DNA of 64,000 nucleotides from positions 20,168,797 to 20,232,796 of the forward strand of contig NC_135566.1 in NCBI RefSeq assembly GCF_964340395.1, written 5' to 3'. Source of the DNA: Glandiceps talaboti. Its lineage: Eukaryota; Hemichordata; Enteropneusta; Spengelidae. The notes beneath the pieces are model-generated. The model was not told the origin of the DNA. It saw nothing but the letters and a program-made list of their open reading frames with translations, and ran no database searches. Made by a program: the position numbers and the translations under genes. This document shows positions 36,674 through 49,966 of this stretch, one piece after another (positions within the stretch are counted from its first letter, which is position 1; each line of letters begins with the position of its first letter).

Positions 36674-39600
36674 TTACATTTCATCAGTCTGGACACCTAC
36701 ATCGTATAATTCGTTTCCGTCTTCAGATCTTTCCATGGCGATATTAGTGATACCAGTAGGGGTGATCGAATCATCAATGGACCTACAGGCAGTGACGGTG
36801 GTCGAGTTTCCTGTTATTGTGTCTAGTTTGGTGACGGCTCTTCCACCTCCTAACATTTGGCTATTTGAAGTTTTGTACCAAAAGCAGATAGTTTTCCTGA
36901 ACTGTCTGCGGAAAATGGGATTTGAGAGGGAGTAGATAATGGGGTTCATGAAACTATTGGCGTATGGCAGGAGGAGGCCGAGATTGAGGACCAGGGGTGG
37001 TATGTTGATGACCTTTGACCGAACCAAACGAGACGTTACGAGAGTATAGGTAATATAAAGTATATAACAAACCACGTACACCAGGTAAACTGCGAATAAT
37101 ATACGCGCAGTTTTCCAGTGTGAGTTGTTATATGTGGATTTCGGCGTTTTTGATGATCGTAGTTTGTTGCTCTTCCACACTCGGTATATGATGCACATGT
37201 AGGCGATAAATATAACGATCACTGGTACGTAGAATAACAGAATTGTGTGATAAACGACAATAATATCTTCAACCAATGGTGTCGAAAGAACCTGACGGCA
37301 AGCGAAAGGAGATTTGCCAGCGTAGAGTCGCCCATGTCCAAGAACAGCCTAGAAAGACAATTTAGTATTGTTTAGAATAGTACAAGGAGTACACATGTAA
37401 AAGTGGAACTATACGAGAATTATCAAGTTTTAAAACACGTAACATTTCAATAAGTTAAACGGTGGTTTTATTGATAGTTTTAAGACCTTCGTGATCCACC
37501 AAATTAAAGAATATTCACAAAAAACATATATTGTAAAATTATTTTTTGCAGAATATAATGATTGTACCTGGTCGGAGGACAAAGTGACTGAAAATATCTC
37601 GATTTATGCAATGGAATTGTTTCGTTTGGAAATATTGGTTTTGATTGTGCTTCGATTCATAAAAAGAAATTGTGTTCTGATCTTAATAACTTAACAAACG
37701 AGGGATGAAGTGGGAGTAGAAAAACGAAGGCAGTAAGAGAGCCTATTAGGGACTTCACACGTCATACTTCAGACTTCACAAAAATAGTACAAAGTTTGAA
37801 CTGTGAAGTATGAAGTAGGCTTTCCTAGTAATAGAAACATATATAGTATACGTAAATCTACTTATAGTAACATCCATGTCAATAAACTTGTAGAATATAT
37901 TTATATTAATTGATGTCAATTCATCTATCGATATTTGTAATGTCAATCAATAATTAAATAGTTCACTTGATCGATTTATCGTGGATGACTTATTGGTCAA
38001 TCGATCAAGCGTACTAACCAAGCAACTGGAAATCAGTAAATAAAAATTGACGTATTGCCATCTTGGAAGCCTAGTTTTCTTAAACTCTGTGATACCAGTG
38101 GCTAATAAACCCTTGAAATAACTGGAAAGCCGCGATCAATGATTTCTATTGCACTTAATATTTCCCAGTCGTATCGCCTACATATGGTTTTCACTTAGTA
38201 GCGGATAGCTCGGTGAATTGGAGTTAATTCTGGAACTGGAACGATTTTCGAAACTGTTTTTGTTAAATTTAATGCCATACTCAGTGAACAACATTGAATC
38301 ACCTGTGAGTAAACATATCTGTTTAGATGTACACAAGTTATGGTGCAAAAATCTAATTAAATTGATTCCTTGGTCCGCACCCTAAAATCAAATCTATCTC
38401 GACATCAACTTGTTACTGTACTACCTATGGCTAAAACCAACCTCTAATTAACCTGTCCAATGTATAATTATCTTTATTTTAACACATTTCAGTATATTGT
38501 TTGATGTCTGACCGAAAAATAATACTCCACTTAGTGTTAGTACTGCTATAGCGATTATTTAATCACTTGTGTCATTTTTCATGACAGGCCTAGGTAGGTA
38601 GCTTTCCGATGTGTTTACGTCTCTAGACAGTGTTTTGTATGTATGCATGCATATTAGTTTTATACATGTAGTGAATGGTATTTATTGAAAATGCACTCAC
38701 TCTGAATTTCATAAGGGCAGGACCAGCGGCAATGAAAGACAATATCCATATTGTAACTAATACCATCTTTGTTTTGGTCGATGACAAAGACGTCTTAAAT
38801 GTGAGAGGGTGACAAATCGCCATGTAACGGTCGATTGATATAGCTACCAGTGTTAGGACCGTCGTGTCAAAGCTGACAAAACGCATGTAACGATGAAGAG
38901 CGCATGTCCAGTCTTTCCATATGTACGGCCACGTCACTGGGAAAAATTCTGTGATGTGGAACACTACCACCGTGCAGGCTAATAAATCACCTGTTAAAAT
39001 CAAATTTGGGAAGAAAAAGAAAAATATAATGAGAATTAGGTCTGCAAAAGGAAAACCACCATATCTGTTTTCATTAGCTAATAGTGTACAATTATGACTC
39101 TGACAAGCCTCTCATGCATTTATACACCACGGGACCCTCCCTCCCCTTCCCTACATACCCACAAATATGCCGTGGCGAATAAATCCTATCTATGATACAG
39201 AGCCATAACGTTAAATAAGACGAATTATCAACGTCCTGGCTATTAGCATTGAGATGGTCTAATAACATAAGTTTCGATATCACGCATCGCAGAAACGGCT
39301 TTTAATTGTCAAAACGGAAAACATGTCATTTTTCTGTAACACTTTACACACGTTAACGTTTGCTTGTGAACACAGTATGCCTGTCGTCAATTTACATCAA
39401 CGTTCATGCCATTAGACTTTGAAAGTACATCAACGTTCATTCCATATTTGATTCTTTTTTTTCCTGTCTTCTGCCTTCCATTGTTGTTTCCTCCATTTTC
39501 AGTGCATAGTGTATTGTTCGCACTTTACTTCATTTGATAAGTGTACACTGTAACTGTATATATATTTGTATTTTCTATTAACTTAGGACTATGGACTAGA

Positions 39601-40320
39601 TTAGTCCCTAGCGGACTATATCCATGGTCCTCACCAGGAATATTTTGCTCTTCTTTTTTTTGTTTTCTTTTAGTATTAGTGTAATTATTAGCTAGAAGTA
39701 ATTTTGTCCGAACTTTGCTTTTCCTGCTCCTCTTTTTTCTGTTATGTACCCTTTGTACAATTTCTGGTGAAATAAACGAATAAATAAATAAAAAATCAAA
39801 TTAGACTTTGAAAGTACATCAACGTTTGTTAGTTTGTTTGTTCGTTGGGCTATTCGTTCGTTCGTTCATTCATTCATTCATTATTCATTCATTCATTCAT
39901 TCATTCATTCATTCATTCATTCATTCATTCATTCGTTCATTTACTCGTTCTGCTAATTCTAAGATCAAAAGTTATCTCCTTTCCCACCCTTTCCTACAAT
40001 AATCAAAATCATCACCTACCAACAGCCAGATTAAGGATGTACTTCGAAGCATTAAATGCTCTGTTCATCTTTGACGAGTAAACTGCACACACAGCAATAT
40101 TTCCTGTAAAGCCAAGAACGCAAACAACGACTAAAAACGGAATCTCAAATCGTTTTCCCTGTCCCGAAACACCAGAGTTTTCAATCGTCAGACTGACGTT
40201 TGTATGGTTGATGTACACGGCATTGGGTACGATAGACTGGTTATGATAAATACCCAATGAGTCGTTAGTTGTCGACACAACTTCTTCGGTGAGGTTCACT
40301 TCTTCGGTGAAGTTCATCAT
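36674..40320 (-). CDS. Rhodopsin-family GPCR, neuropeptide-receptor-like, 421 aa
   Basis: Exons: 40320-40020, 38990-38701, 37348-36674; phases agree (301+290+675 = 422 codons with stop). The extracellular N-terminus (about 60 aa) has several N-x-S/T sites. TM1 contains GFTGN, TM2 LNLAVGDLLACT, a Trp-containing loop precedes the conserved Cys (WTCALHRY), and TM3 ends in SIDRYMAICHP (DRY motif). ECL2 has the partner Cys (PFACRQV). TM7 ends NSFMNPIIYSLSNPIFRR (NPxxY, then helix 8). TM6 reads YVVCYILYI and lacks the usual CWxP Pro. The C-tail of about 70 aa is Ser/Thr-rich, apt for arrestin-dependent regulation. Class A peptide receptor is supported; the ligand is not. Confidence 0.85.
38200..38480. 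repeat. Possible third, diverged MITE M fragment in GPCR intron
   Basis: Inverted relative to the other copies; shares the ggtgcggaccaa (minus strand) block and the flanking aatcaatttaatt. Termini were not found. Confidence 0.35.
39853..39935. repeat. (TTCA)n microsatellite in GPCR intron 1
   Basis: About 20 ATTC/TTCG tetranucleotide units. Confidence 0.95.
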
Positions 40321-43300
40321 GATGCGTTGCGTACTACTAGTCTCAAGACCAAGACAGAAGTGGTGTTGTTGAGCAATGCCCTTACTTAAAACATCCCTTT
40401 CAACATTCCCAATACAAAGAATGTATACTGTGACATCTACGTTACCATGGAAATGAGTTTTTCGTCGGTGACGTCATATACGATGAGAGGTGAACTGACA
40501 AAAAGCTCTTCAGGGTTTTCTTACCAGAGAGAAAACAGTATTACAAGAAGTCATTCATAATTTACTGATACTAATGCTTTTAGACTGTTTATCCATACAT
40601 AATTGGATTGAATTCAAATAATACGACAAGCAGGGAGGATGACAACATTATTTTTGACTATGAGACTTTCGTGTATAAACATGAAAATATGACTGCGTTT
40701 TAAACTGAACAACTTTATAATCCAAAGGGCTACAATTTTATCAATTTTTAATAAAAAGACAGTCCTTGTCAACTTTACAATGACTACTGATACCTGACTA
40801 CATCTGTTGCTTTGCAAATATTCACACAAGTCAAGTACTGGATAAGCAGAACAACCTAAGACTTGAACAGTATGTATTCAGAATATACTCACTTAACACA
40901 AATTGGGTAAAATGTTTGAAACGGTAAAAGTGGATGTACACACACGTCACCATAGAAAATATGTACAGTCACGTGGTATCTAAATGTATTTCACATGGGA
41001 TTCACGGATAAATATTGCCTAGCGATTGTGACGAAAGGCGCTCAGTAATAAGCAACAGTTTTTGCAAAAATAATCACTGATGCTCGAAAGGCATCATGTA
41101 CTGGTATCAAGTGGTCTAGTGATCTGAGCTAGTACAGTTGTTAGTGCTGAAATATGATATAAATACGAACACAGCGAATACACCCACCCCAAGTTCAGAC
41201 TCCATCCATGTTGAATATGGCTTAGTTACATTCATTTGTGAAAACTTTATTCCCATGGCAACCAGAAATTGGCATGGTGTACATTGTGGTCGGAACTTGA
41301 GATGGGAAAGAGCGCCTACACAATGGCCGTGGCGCAACAGATCGTGTTTGTTCCAACAAGTAAAGCGCTCTACCCGCATATGCGTATCGGATGACGATTT
41401 AACTTTAAATACCCAGTTTGGATTAGGATTAAAATGTATATGTGAAAATATTAGTACGTTGTCTGGCAGAGCTATAGAAAATGAGTCCACAGCAAAAGAA
41501 TAATTCGTATGAGGGGCACAGGTAATACTGGCAAAAACCTATTACCAAATACTTATCTTGCAAATGTGTTCCTGACACATAACGTTTATGATGCTTGGCA
41601 AGCAAAAAGTGAATACTGCAATGGTATGTTAATGCACTCAATCAGTGGCTCTTATTTTCTGTACATAAAGTTTAAATACATTATGAACCCTTGTCGAGTC
41701 TATTTAGAACTCAGGTTAACTTTAAGTATCCTTCCACTTTATAAGTTTACAAAACCAGAAGTATATGACCTTTTTCAATTGACGTTGTTCCTTAAAGGTC
41801 AGACATGTCATCATTTACATTATTCATCGATTGTTTTCTTTGCAACCATTTACTTTCTGACTGTATTGAAGAAACCCTTTCATCAGACCGTGTCATCAAG
41901 CAAGCCATTTTGACGTGAATATTACCCTTCAGAATGTTTACGTTAAGACCTTTCATTCAACCCTTGGTTATTTGAGAATGTGTATCGATTTTGGTCATCT
42001 TATAAATAACACTATTGTGTTAATATCTTACTTACTGTACACATTGGTCACATTTCTTATATATACCGACTCACTTATTGACATTGTGTATGTGGGAGTA
42101 ATTGTTCACAGAAGACGTCTTTGTTTATGATTCCATTACTGATGTAAATACAGATGTATATATCTATAACTTTTATAGACAGGCTGTCACTTTACAATGT
42201 TACTAGTCTACTATGTCGTATTTAAAGCAAATTCGTAATGTTGCGCTTGAAGGAGAATATTTGACGCAGTTTTTAAAAAGATCGGATACTCCAAATTATG
42301 CCTGCAGGATGTAAACTTAGTCAAAAAATGCACAACAAAGAGAAAAATGTTGCAAGATCGGAGAATGCGAGTCTTCTCGTGGTTTAACATGTAAACTCAC
42401 TTTTAAATGATTAAAAGCTAAGTTCAGAGCAAGAATAATGTTTTTCATTTTGTGTACTTCAACTCGGAAATCATTACAATGGCAGCGAACAATAGGGTAG
42501 TGAAGTTAGTTTAACGTAAATTCCTGGCAATTAGTGTATAAATGAAACTGTTCCAAGTTTGTTTTTCGTTTGTCTCATTTATTAATATATCAGTTTCAGA
42601 ATGGAAGATAAACTTTTTGAAATACACCCACTCATCATGGAAGTTATAATATCTTCTCTATAATAAAGTTATGAATTATTTTTCCAAATACATGTATATT
42701 AAAAAACTACAACAAAACAAAACGAAACAAAGGAATCTACAGTCCAATAATGGACAATTGCATATTGTAGTGTCTCGAAATAAACAGCTCAAGAGGTTAC
42801 GTGATTCACATGGAAACTAATTTCAATGTCTAAACGTACGGTTTGATAAATACTGGGATCCGTCATTTCTTTAGCAGATCTTTTGAATGTTAGCTATGTA
42901 ATGCTAATTAGATTTCTATGCGACTAACTCAATCAATAAGTTAAAGGAGTGTCATATACTTTCTTCAGTAAAGGTCACCGAGATAAAATAGGCATCATTT
43001 AATCGAAATAAATCTAGACTAGTACTCTTTTTCGATAATTTAATACGAAACGCGAGAAAATATAACCAATTCGATATTTTGCAAAGTAGAGATGTGTCAT
43101 GATGTGATTACGCTTCGATTTGATTTTAATCGACTTGAAAACAAGGTGTGACACAAGACATGGCCACTTAAATGTCGTCAGTTTATATATAGATGAAGTG
43201 GGTCGTGTTAAAATTATCAGAACAAATCCAAAGATCTGTTACTTACACAAATCTAATTTGACAAACTAAGTTTAGATCTAATTTCCATTACATAGTTTGT

Positions 43301-43660
43301 ACTCTCGTGTAAGATAGTCTCGTGTAATTCATTCTTACACAAATACGAGCCTTCAAAATAAACTTTGATTGATATACCAAATCGTCAACTTACTCTGTAT
43401 ATGCATAATCACTTTTTTCTATTGATTATCTCCCAAATGTATATTGGATTTAAATTTCTCCTTGCGTATTGTCGATCTCCGATAAACATTGACTGCCAGT
43501 TATGGAGCAAACAGAATAACAAGAAATCAGACACATATATACATGCACATATTTCATATGCTGTATATATGGAAAATAAGATGATAATAATAATAATACG
43601 TATTGATATAAAGAGAACTTTGATACAATCAGAGTTTACGCCATAGGGGTATGGATCTTC
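40321..43660. other. Intergenic stretch, no gene recognised
   Basis: Upstream of the GPCR on its strand. Overlapping open frames of about 120 aa on both strands at 41116-41503 have no family motifs and no repeat-like composition; they are left uncalled. The remaining sequence is AT-rich without structure I can name. Confidence 0.4.
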
Positions 43661-43677
43661 GTCAGAAAGTTACTAAA

Positions 43678-43990
43678 CTAATCAAAACTTAAGATAAATT
43701 TTTGAAAAAAAACCCTGGAAGTAAACAAAACTTGTAGAACCAACCCCTGTAGTACTCCACATTCAATACCTTGGCTAGATGATTTAATACCATCTGCACA
43801 TACGTATTGTGATCTGTCGTTTATGTAGTCAGTAAGCCATTGTAAGGGAATTCCTCTGATTTCATAATGTGCCATTTTAGCAAGAAGAATTTCACGGTTG
43901 ATGGTATCAAAGGCTTTGGATAGGTCAAAGAATATGTCAAGTGTAATTCTACCTTCATCTAATTGAATTAATTATATGCAATCATTGAGA
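43678..43990 (-). pseudogene. LINE RT fragment at the 3' edge of RING locus A
   Basis: The minus strand has [12 protein letters not shown], then MAHYEIRGIPLQWLTDYIND and ECGVLQGLVL, matching RT palm motifs (SKAFDTI; G-V-P/L-Q-G) of the same family as the 4.3-kb LINE, with Pro-to-Leu and other losses. Both sides are truncated. It joins RING-locus exon sequence at about 43990. Confidence 0.65.
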
Positions 43991-44270
43991 AGGAAGATCT
44001 CCTAGAAGATGTCTTTCCAATGGTGGAGGTTGTTGTCTACTTGATCCGAATTCGGTTAATAGTATGGATTGTGTTGGACATGTCTGATCAGAGTGTGACG
44101 GCAATTGGTCAATTCTGGCACCGTCGTACATATATTGAGATGATGAGTTATGGACTCCCCGTTGAAATCAGTGTCTGCTGTTGATGCGGCTGCATGCGAT
44201 ATTCCGAAGATTGTGAATTTGGTGGCATTTCTGGCAACTGTATAGTTGCCGACGGACGCACTAATAACAA

Positions 44271-44386
44271 TTGTGTTGTGGAGGTGGTGGTGGTTGCACC
44301 AATCTAGATGACGGTTGTGGTGGTTGCACCAATCTAGACGATGGTGGTGGTGGTGCTATTTTCACCAATCTAGAAGATGATGATGA

Positions 44387-44437
<51 letters not shown>

Positions 44438-45340
44438 TTGCACCAATTTAGAAGATGATGGTGGTTGTGGTGGTTGCACCAATGTAGAATATGATGGTGG
44501 TGGTTGTGGTGGTGGTTGCACCAATGTAGAAGATGATGATGGTGGTGGTGGTGGTTTCACAAATTTATACGATGATGGTGGTGGTGGTGGTGGTTGCACC
44601 AATTTAGAAGATGACGATGGTGGTGGTTGCACCAATGCAGAAGATGATGATGGTGGTGGTGGTGGTGGAGGTGGTTGCACCAATGTAGAAGAAGATGATG
44701 GTGGTGGTGATGGTTGCACCAATTTAGACGATGATAGCAGTGGTGGTGGTGGTTGCACCAATTTAGACGATGATGATGGTGGTGGTGGTTGCATCAATCT
44801 AGAAGGCGGTGGTGGTGGTGATTGCACAATGTAGAAGATGATGATGGTGGTGGTTGCACCAATGTGGAAGATGGTGATGGTGGTGGTGGTGATTGCACCA
44901 ATCTAGAAGATGATGATGGTGGTGGTGGTGGTGGTGGTGGTGGTGGTGATGGTGATTGCACCAATCTACAAGATGGTGATGGTGGTGGTGGTTGCACCAA
45001 TCTGGAAGATGGTGATGATGGTGTTGGTGGTAGTGGCTGCATCAATCTAGACGATGGTGTTGGTTGCACCAATCTAGAAGAAGATGGTGGTGGTGGTGGT
45101 GATTTCACCAATCTAGAAAATGGTGGTGGTGGTGGTGGTGGTGATGGTTGCACCAGTCTAAAAGATGATGGTGATGGTGGTGGTGATTGCACCAATCTAG
45201 AAGATGGTGATGGTGGTGATTGTACCAATCTAGAAGATGATGATGATGGCGGTGGTGGTTGCACCAATTTAAAGATGACGGTGGTGCTGGTTGCCCCAAT
45301 TTATTTGATTGTTGTGGAGGTGGTGGTGATGGTGGTGGCG
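44271..45340 (-). repeat. Proline-coding minisatellite, about 26 units
   Basis: Units of about 30-60 bp, each with the plus-strand core ttgcaccaatctagaagatg and a (GGT/GAT)n filler. On the minus strand each unit reads (S)n-R/K-L-V-Q-P-P-P-P. One unit has lost a C at about 44828 (tgcacaat), shifting frame. In copy B the same place has only PPPPLPS, so this is a local expansion in copy A's exon 2. Confidence 0.85.
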
Positions 45341-45646
45341 GCACGAGTAGTCGTGATGGTAAGGATATAGTTAATATATTATTGATTGATTGATTGATTG
45401 ATTGATTTTTATTACCTGTACAAGAAATAATTACAGATCACTTGGGAAGAAAATATTTATACACAATTTATACAGGCAATAGGAGTCAGAAAATAGCTTT
45501 GCTAATCAAGTCTGACCCCTTACATTAATGGTTAATGGTTAAACATTCACGGGTGTTACTAAACGCACTTGCCCCTCCCCCCAACCCCCATCCCAATCCA
45601 AGTCATTTTAAAAGTGATGAGAAGAAAATTCGGTAAAGAATGCCAA

Positions 45647-48601
45647 CTATGCTATATATTCTTTTAGTAAATCTATTTTAAGTGACCGCTTGAAACTATG
45701 TCGTGTTGGTTCCTTCCTGATATTGTATTTGATGTCGTTCCATGTAGTTGCACCTGTATATGATATTGATTGTTGTCCAACTGATGTCTTCACTGGAGGA
45801 ATACATAAATTGCCCTTAGCCTTCTGTCGTGTATTGTATTCATAAGTCAACAGTGTGCAATAATCGGTTATAGAGTGTGGTAAATTATTGTGTATTAAGT
45901 CGTAAACAAAAACCCCTACTAAATACTTGTGTAACTTAAAAACGTCGAGAATTTCTAACTGGTTGAAAAGAGGAGAAGAATGTTCCCGAAAATGGCTATG
46001 CGAAATAGCACGCATAGCCATTTTCTGGGATAATAAAATACAATCTAAATATGAATGAAAAGTATTTCCCCAGGCTTCTAACCCATAGGATATATGAGGT
46101 TGGATGAAAGTGGTGTAGAGAAAAGTAAGTACATGTTTCGGTACGAATTCCCTCAGTTTGAAAATGGCGCCTATTTTTCTTCTTATAATATTATTTACAT
46201 GACAAATGTGTTCCTTCCAAAGCAGATGTTCATCAATGACAATACCAACAAACGACGCATAATTAACTTGCTCAATAGCATTCCTATTTACTTAAAGAGT
46301 TCCACTGACACTGGGTGAAAACCTACGACTTCTCATAAGAATGTACTTTGTTTTAGACTCATTTATTGTGAGCTTGTTTGCAGTACACCAAGCCGTCACA
46401 TTATGAAACTCGTGGTTTACTATGGACAGGTCAATATTGTTGAACTTTATGGGAAAAGTGTGAAAAAGGTTCGAATCGTCTGCAAACAATCTGAAATCAA
46501 AATATGACGATGAAAGTGGCAGGTCATTGATATATAATAAAAATAGTGTTGGTCCCAAGACAGAACCCTGTGGGACTCCGCATGTTATTGGAGAATAGGT
46601 AGAGTTAACACCATTAGAACAAACATATTGCTGTCGATTTCGGAGGTAATCCCGAAACCACAAAAGGGGTAAACCTCGAATTCCATAATGTGCAAGTTTA
46701 GATAATAAAATATTGTGATTGATGGTATCAAAGGCCTTTGAGAAGTCAATGAAAATGCCAAGGGTAACCCTCCCTTCGTCTATCTGTTTAACAAGATGAT
46801 TCACTAAGTTTATAACAGACAATTTTGTACTATATTTTTCTCGGAAACCATATTGATGCTCATATAGTATTGTGTTATGTGTGATGAATGATCGTAAACG
46901 GTTGTCGACTAGTCTTTCTAAAACTTTGCTTAAAATTGGAAGGATTGAAATTGGCCGATAATTGCCAGGAATTTGTTCTGATCCCTGTTTAAATAATGGT
47001 TTCACTTTTGCAATTTTGAGGGCATTGGGGACGTCACCACAGGAAAAAGAAAGGTTGAAGATGTACTGTAAGGGTTTAGCTATTACATTAGCAGCGTCGA
47101 TTAGCAATCGAGCTGGGAGTTTGTCATAGCCACAGGACTTTTTAACATCTAGAGTATGTATGATATTTTTAACCTCATCTTGAGTAGTTGGACAAAGGTA
47201 GAAAGAGTTAACGTTTGGTGCATCGAGATATTCTCCAAAGTTTTTGTTGCAGCCTTCCATTTTTTCAGCTAACTTTGGGCCGATATGAACAAAAAAGTCA
47301 TTGAAAGCTGACACAATATCCTGTGGTGAGGTATATTGGCTGTCATAGTTGTCAGAGGAAATTATAAGTTTATCAGGTAGGCCACCCTTGGCATTATCAT
47401 TGCCCCTGTTAAGAATATCATTGATTATTCCCCACATTTTCTTAACATTACCCCTGTTCTCCAAAAACAGATTACTATAATACGTCTTTTTGGCATTTCT
47501 GAGGATAGATGTTAAAATATTCCTATAACGTTTATACTTGTTGACAACGTTTATATTAAAACCTGAATTGATGACATTAGAATACAATCTGTGCTTCTTA
47601 TTGATGGATTTCTTAATTGCTCTTGTGATCCATGGCTTCTTACGTCCGGTTTTCTTTACATTGTGTTTTACAATTGGTGCATGCAAGTCACAAATGTCTG
47701 TGAACACCGAACAAAACCTATCATAGGCTAAATTTACATCAGTACATTCATATATATTATTCCAAGATACATTACCAAGGGTTCTCAAGAATAATTCTTT
47801 GTCGTAATTTCTATAACTTCTATATACTATCTGTTTATACTTTGGCTGAAAATTACATACATCAAATATTGCAAATACAGGGAGGTGATCCGTGACATCT
47901 GTTAAAATTGTACCGGTTTGGATTGTGTTGGAACATATATTGGTGTAAATATGATCAATCAACGTGCTTGATGTGTTGGTTATTCTAGTTGGAGATGAAA
48001 TAAGCTGGTGTAAACTCAAACAATTCATACTAGAAAGGAACATTTCAGAATTGATATTGGAATTGTTGAGGTCGACATTAAAGTCTCCCATTAAAATACA
48101 GCCCGATCTGTTGAGTTTGAACGTGTCTAACACTTCAGTTAAATTAGTTTGAAATTCTTTAAGGTTTGTATTTGGACGCCTATAGATAACACCAATGATT
48201 ACCTTGTGATTTTTAATATTCATTTCTAGCCAAAGTGACTCGGCATGAATTACTTTAGCTTGCAACAATTTGTACTTTATAGAGGTAGAAATATATGCAC
48301 CAACACCTCCGCCCCTGGAATCGTCACGACAATTAATTTCCAGTGAATACCCATTTAAAGAAAAAAGATTTTGATCCGGAATACTCCACACCTCCGAAAC
48401 CCCAATTATAGTGAAATCAAAATGTATAACATCTTCAAAAAGAAGCCGTAAGTTATCAAAGTTCTTATTCAGAGACCTTGCATTAATATGAACCATAGAT
48501 AATGAATTGTTGAAATGGCCTGAAAAAGTGCCATTGAACATTTGCGGTGATAAAACAAAATTATTTACATCAAATAAACTTTCAGAAGTGTCATCATTCA
48601 T
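45647..48601 (-). pseudogene. LINE ORF2: endonuclease and reverse transcriptase, one premature stop
   Basis: The endonuclease half has NARSL, GVSEVW, IYRRPNT, GDFNVDL and TDHLPVF, the metal- and DNA-contact motifs of APE-type LINE nucleases. The RT has [33 protein letters not shown] and FRLFADDSN (the catalytic FADD). The frame runs from 48601 to 45647 and is broken by a single in-frame TAA at 46294-46292; downstream it stays open for 215 codons (VNRNAIEQVNYASFVGI and onward, ending EYIA). About 984 codons in all. The protein would nick the target and copy the LINE RNA in place. One nonsense change suggests recent activity. Confidence 0.9.
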
Positions 48602-48650
48602 TTAAGATTTAAACATGATTTAGTTTATCTTATAATATGTAGTTAGGTAG

Positions 48651-49607
48651 TCAATGGACTTTTTGAATATCACTTTCATTACTTATGAGAAGAGATCGAG
48701 CAGCTTTGTTTTTTCTTACATAAATGTTCCCGTTGTAAGTCCACAAGTAGTCGTACATTGCTTGTTTTCGAACATCGTTGACTTGACGCAGTAGGACTCG
48801 TTGTGATGGGCAGAGATTTTCATTTATAAATATGCTTCTTTCTTGATGGTATCCGATATTTCTCGTCGTCACTCCTTGGAGTTTTCTTCGTTTGTCGTAT
48901 ACCATGTTTCTAATCCTGCGCGTTGTAAATCTCACTATTATCGATCTTGTACGGCGACTTCCTTGGTGTGGATTGTGTGCGTTGTTTTCACCTGGTTGTA
49001 CAGGGTTCTGTTTTGCGCCAATTCTATGGGAAATGTCTATGTCATCTGAAATTATAGTGGAATCGATTTTCTGTAGAACGGCAAGAGAGATGGCATCTGT
49101 GTTTTCCTGACCGTTGTCAGACTCAGGAATACCGGCTATTTCAAGATTGATTCTGCGGTTGTATTGGTCTAAAGAATGCAGTTCTGTTTCAAGTGTCGCG
49201 ACTCTCTTGCATAACAATATGTTGTCTTTCTTCAAGGTGTTATTGCATTCCTGCATACTTTCAATCTGTTTCCTCATATTTTCGAATTGGTGGTTTATAA
49301 AATCCATTGATTTTACCATATTATTCTGGGTTTCTGTGAGAGATTTGATGTCTTCTTTCATCTCCATGATGGCTTGAAGGACTTTTGCGAGATCACTTGT
49401 TTCTGCTGTTGTCTCGGTAGTTGGTTTAGTATGGGTTGTGATTTCAAGGTCAAGTTCAGGTGTAATGCCTTCCATGTTGTTGCCTGTTGCCGACTTGGCT
49501 TTGAGCGGTTCTTTTCCAAATCTTCTGTTTTCACATTTTGAACATAAATGTAGGTCTCCCTGACAGAGTTTTACCTTCTTTCTGGTATCACAATCTTCAC
49601 ATTTCAT
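48651..49607 (-). CDS. LINE ORF1 protein, 318 aa
   Basis: Intact. The N-terminus has a Cys cluster (CEDCDTRKKVKLC, CSKCENRRF) like a zinc-binding or PHD-type knuckle. A heptad-rich stretch (about residues 75-135) predicts a coiled coil for trimerisation. Then comes an RRM-like/L1-ORF1-type region (LDQYNRRINLEIAGIPESD, ISHRIGAKQ, RSIIVRFTTRRIRN) and IFINENLCPSQRVLLRQ. ORF1 proteins bind the LINE RNA as chaperones. It lies 49 bp upstream of ORF2. Confidence 0.85.
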   Translation of the reverse strand: MKCEDCDTRKKVKLCQGDLHLCSKCENRRFGKEPLKAKSATGNNMEGITPELDLEITTHTKPTTETTAETSDLAKVLQAIMEMKEDIKSLTETQNNMVKSMDFINHQFENMRKQIESMQECNNTLKKDNILLCKRVATLETELHSLDQYNRRINLEIAGIPESDNGQENTDAISLAVLQKIDSTIISDDIDISHRIGAKQNPVQPGENNAHNPHQGSRRTRSIIVRFTTRRIRNMVYDKRRKLQGVTTRNIGYHQERSIFINENLCPSQRVLLRQVNDVRKQAMYDYLWTYNGNIYVRKNKAARSLLISNESDIQKVH

Positions 49608-49966
49608 GATTTAACGAAAACAGTACAAGTAAAACTGGAAAATCCGAACTGTTTTCAGGAGCGATATGAAGTGCGTGCGTATGTGTAACACCTCTATTAT
49701 TCTCTATGGACGTTGATGGATTATTACACATTCGATTTAATTGCTGGCATGTCGTCTCTTCGCCAAGTTGAACGATGGTGCCAAGTCCTTCTTGGTTTTT
49801 CTCCACCTGAGTAATGTTACTGTAAAGGAGGGAATAAAAATATTCACATTGGACATGTCTTCAGGTTTGTGAACTTCAAATAGTACCAATATAATCATAC
49901 ACTCGTGTAATCGCAAATCATGTTCCAGCGTGAATATTGCAAAAAATGATTATCAATATGCATAAA

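Larger units (their letters stand above)
45384..49694 (-). mobile_element. Full-length L2/CR1-like LINE, nearly intact
   Basis: About 4.3 kb on the minus strand: 87-bp 5' UTR, ORF1, ORF2, 3' UTR and a (CAAT)n tail at 45384-45407. The 7-bp direct repeat TATTATT flanks it (45377-45383 and 49695-49701). Copy B of the RING gene shows the uninterrupted site, so insertion is after the gene duplication. Confidence 0.85.

Noticed and set aside
38200-38260. tRNA-like A box (tagctcggtgaattgg) suggesting a tRNA or SINE
   Set aside because: No matching B box or cloverleaf could be found downstream.
41116-41503. Overlapping frames of about 120 aa on both strands
   Set aside because: No family motif, no splice partners and mutual overlap; cannot be told from chance.
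44271-45370. Gly/Asp-rich plus-strand frames (CTNLEDDDGGG repeats)
   Set aside because: They are the complement of the proline minisatellite of RING copy A; paralogy to copy B fixes the sense strand as minus.
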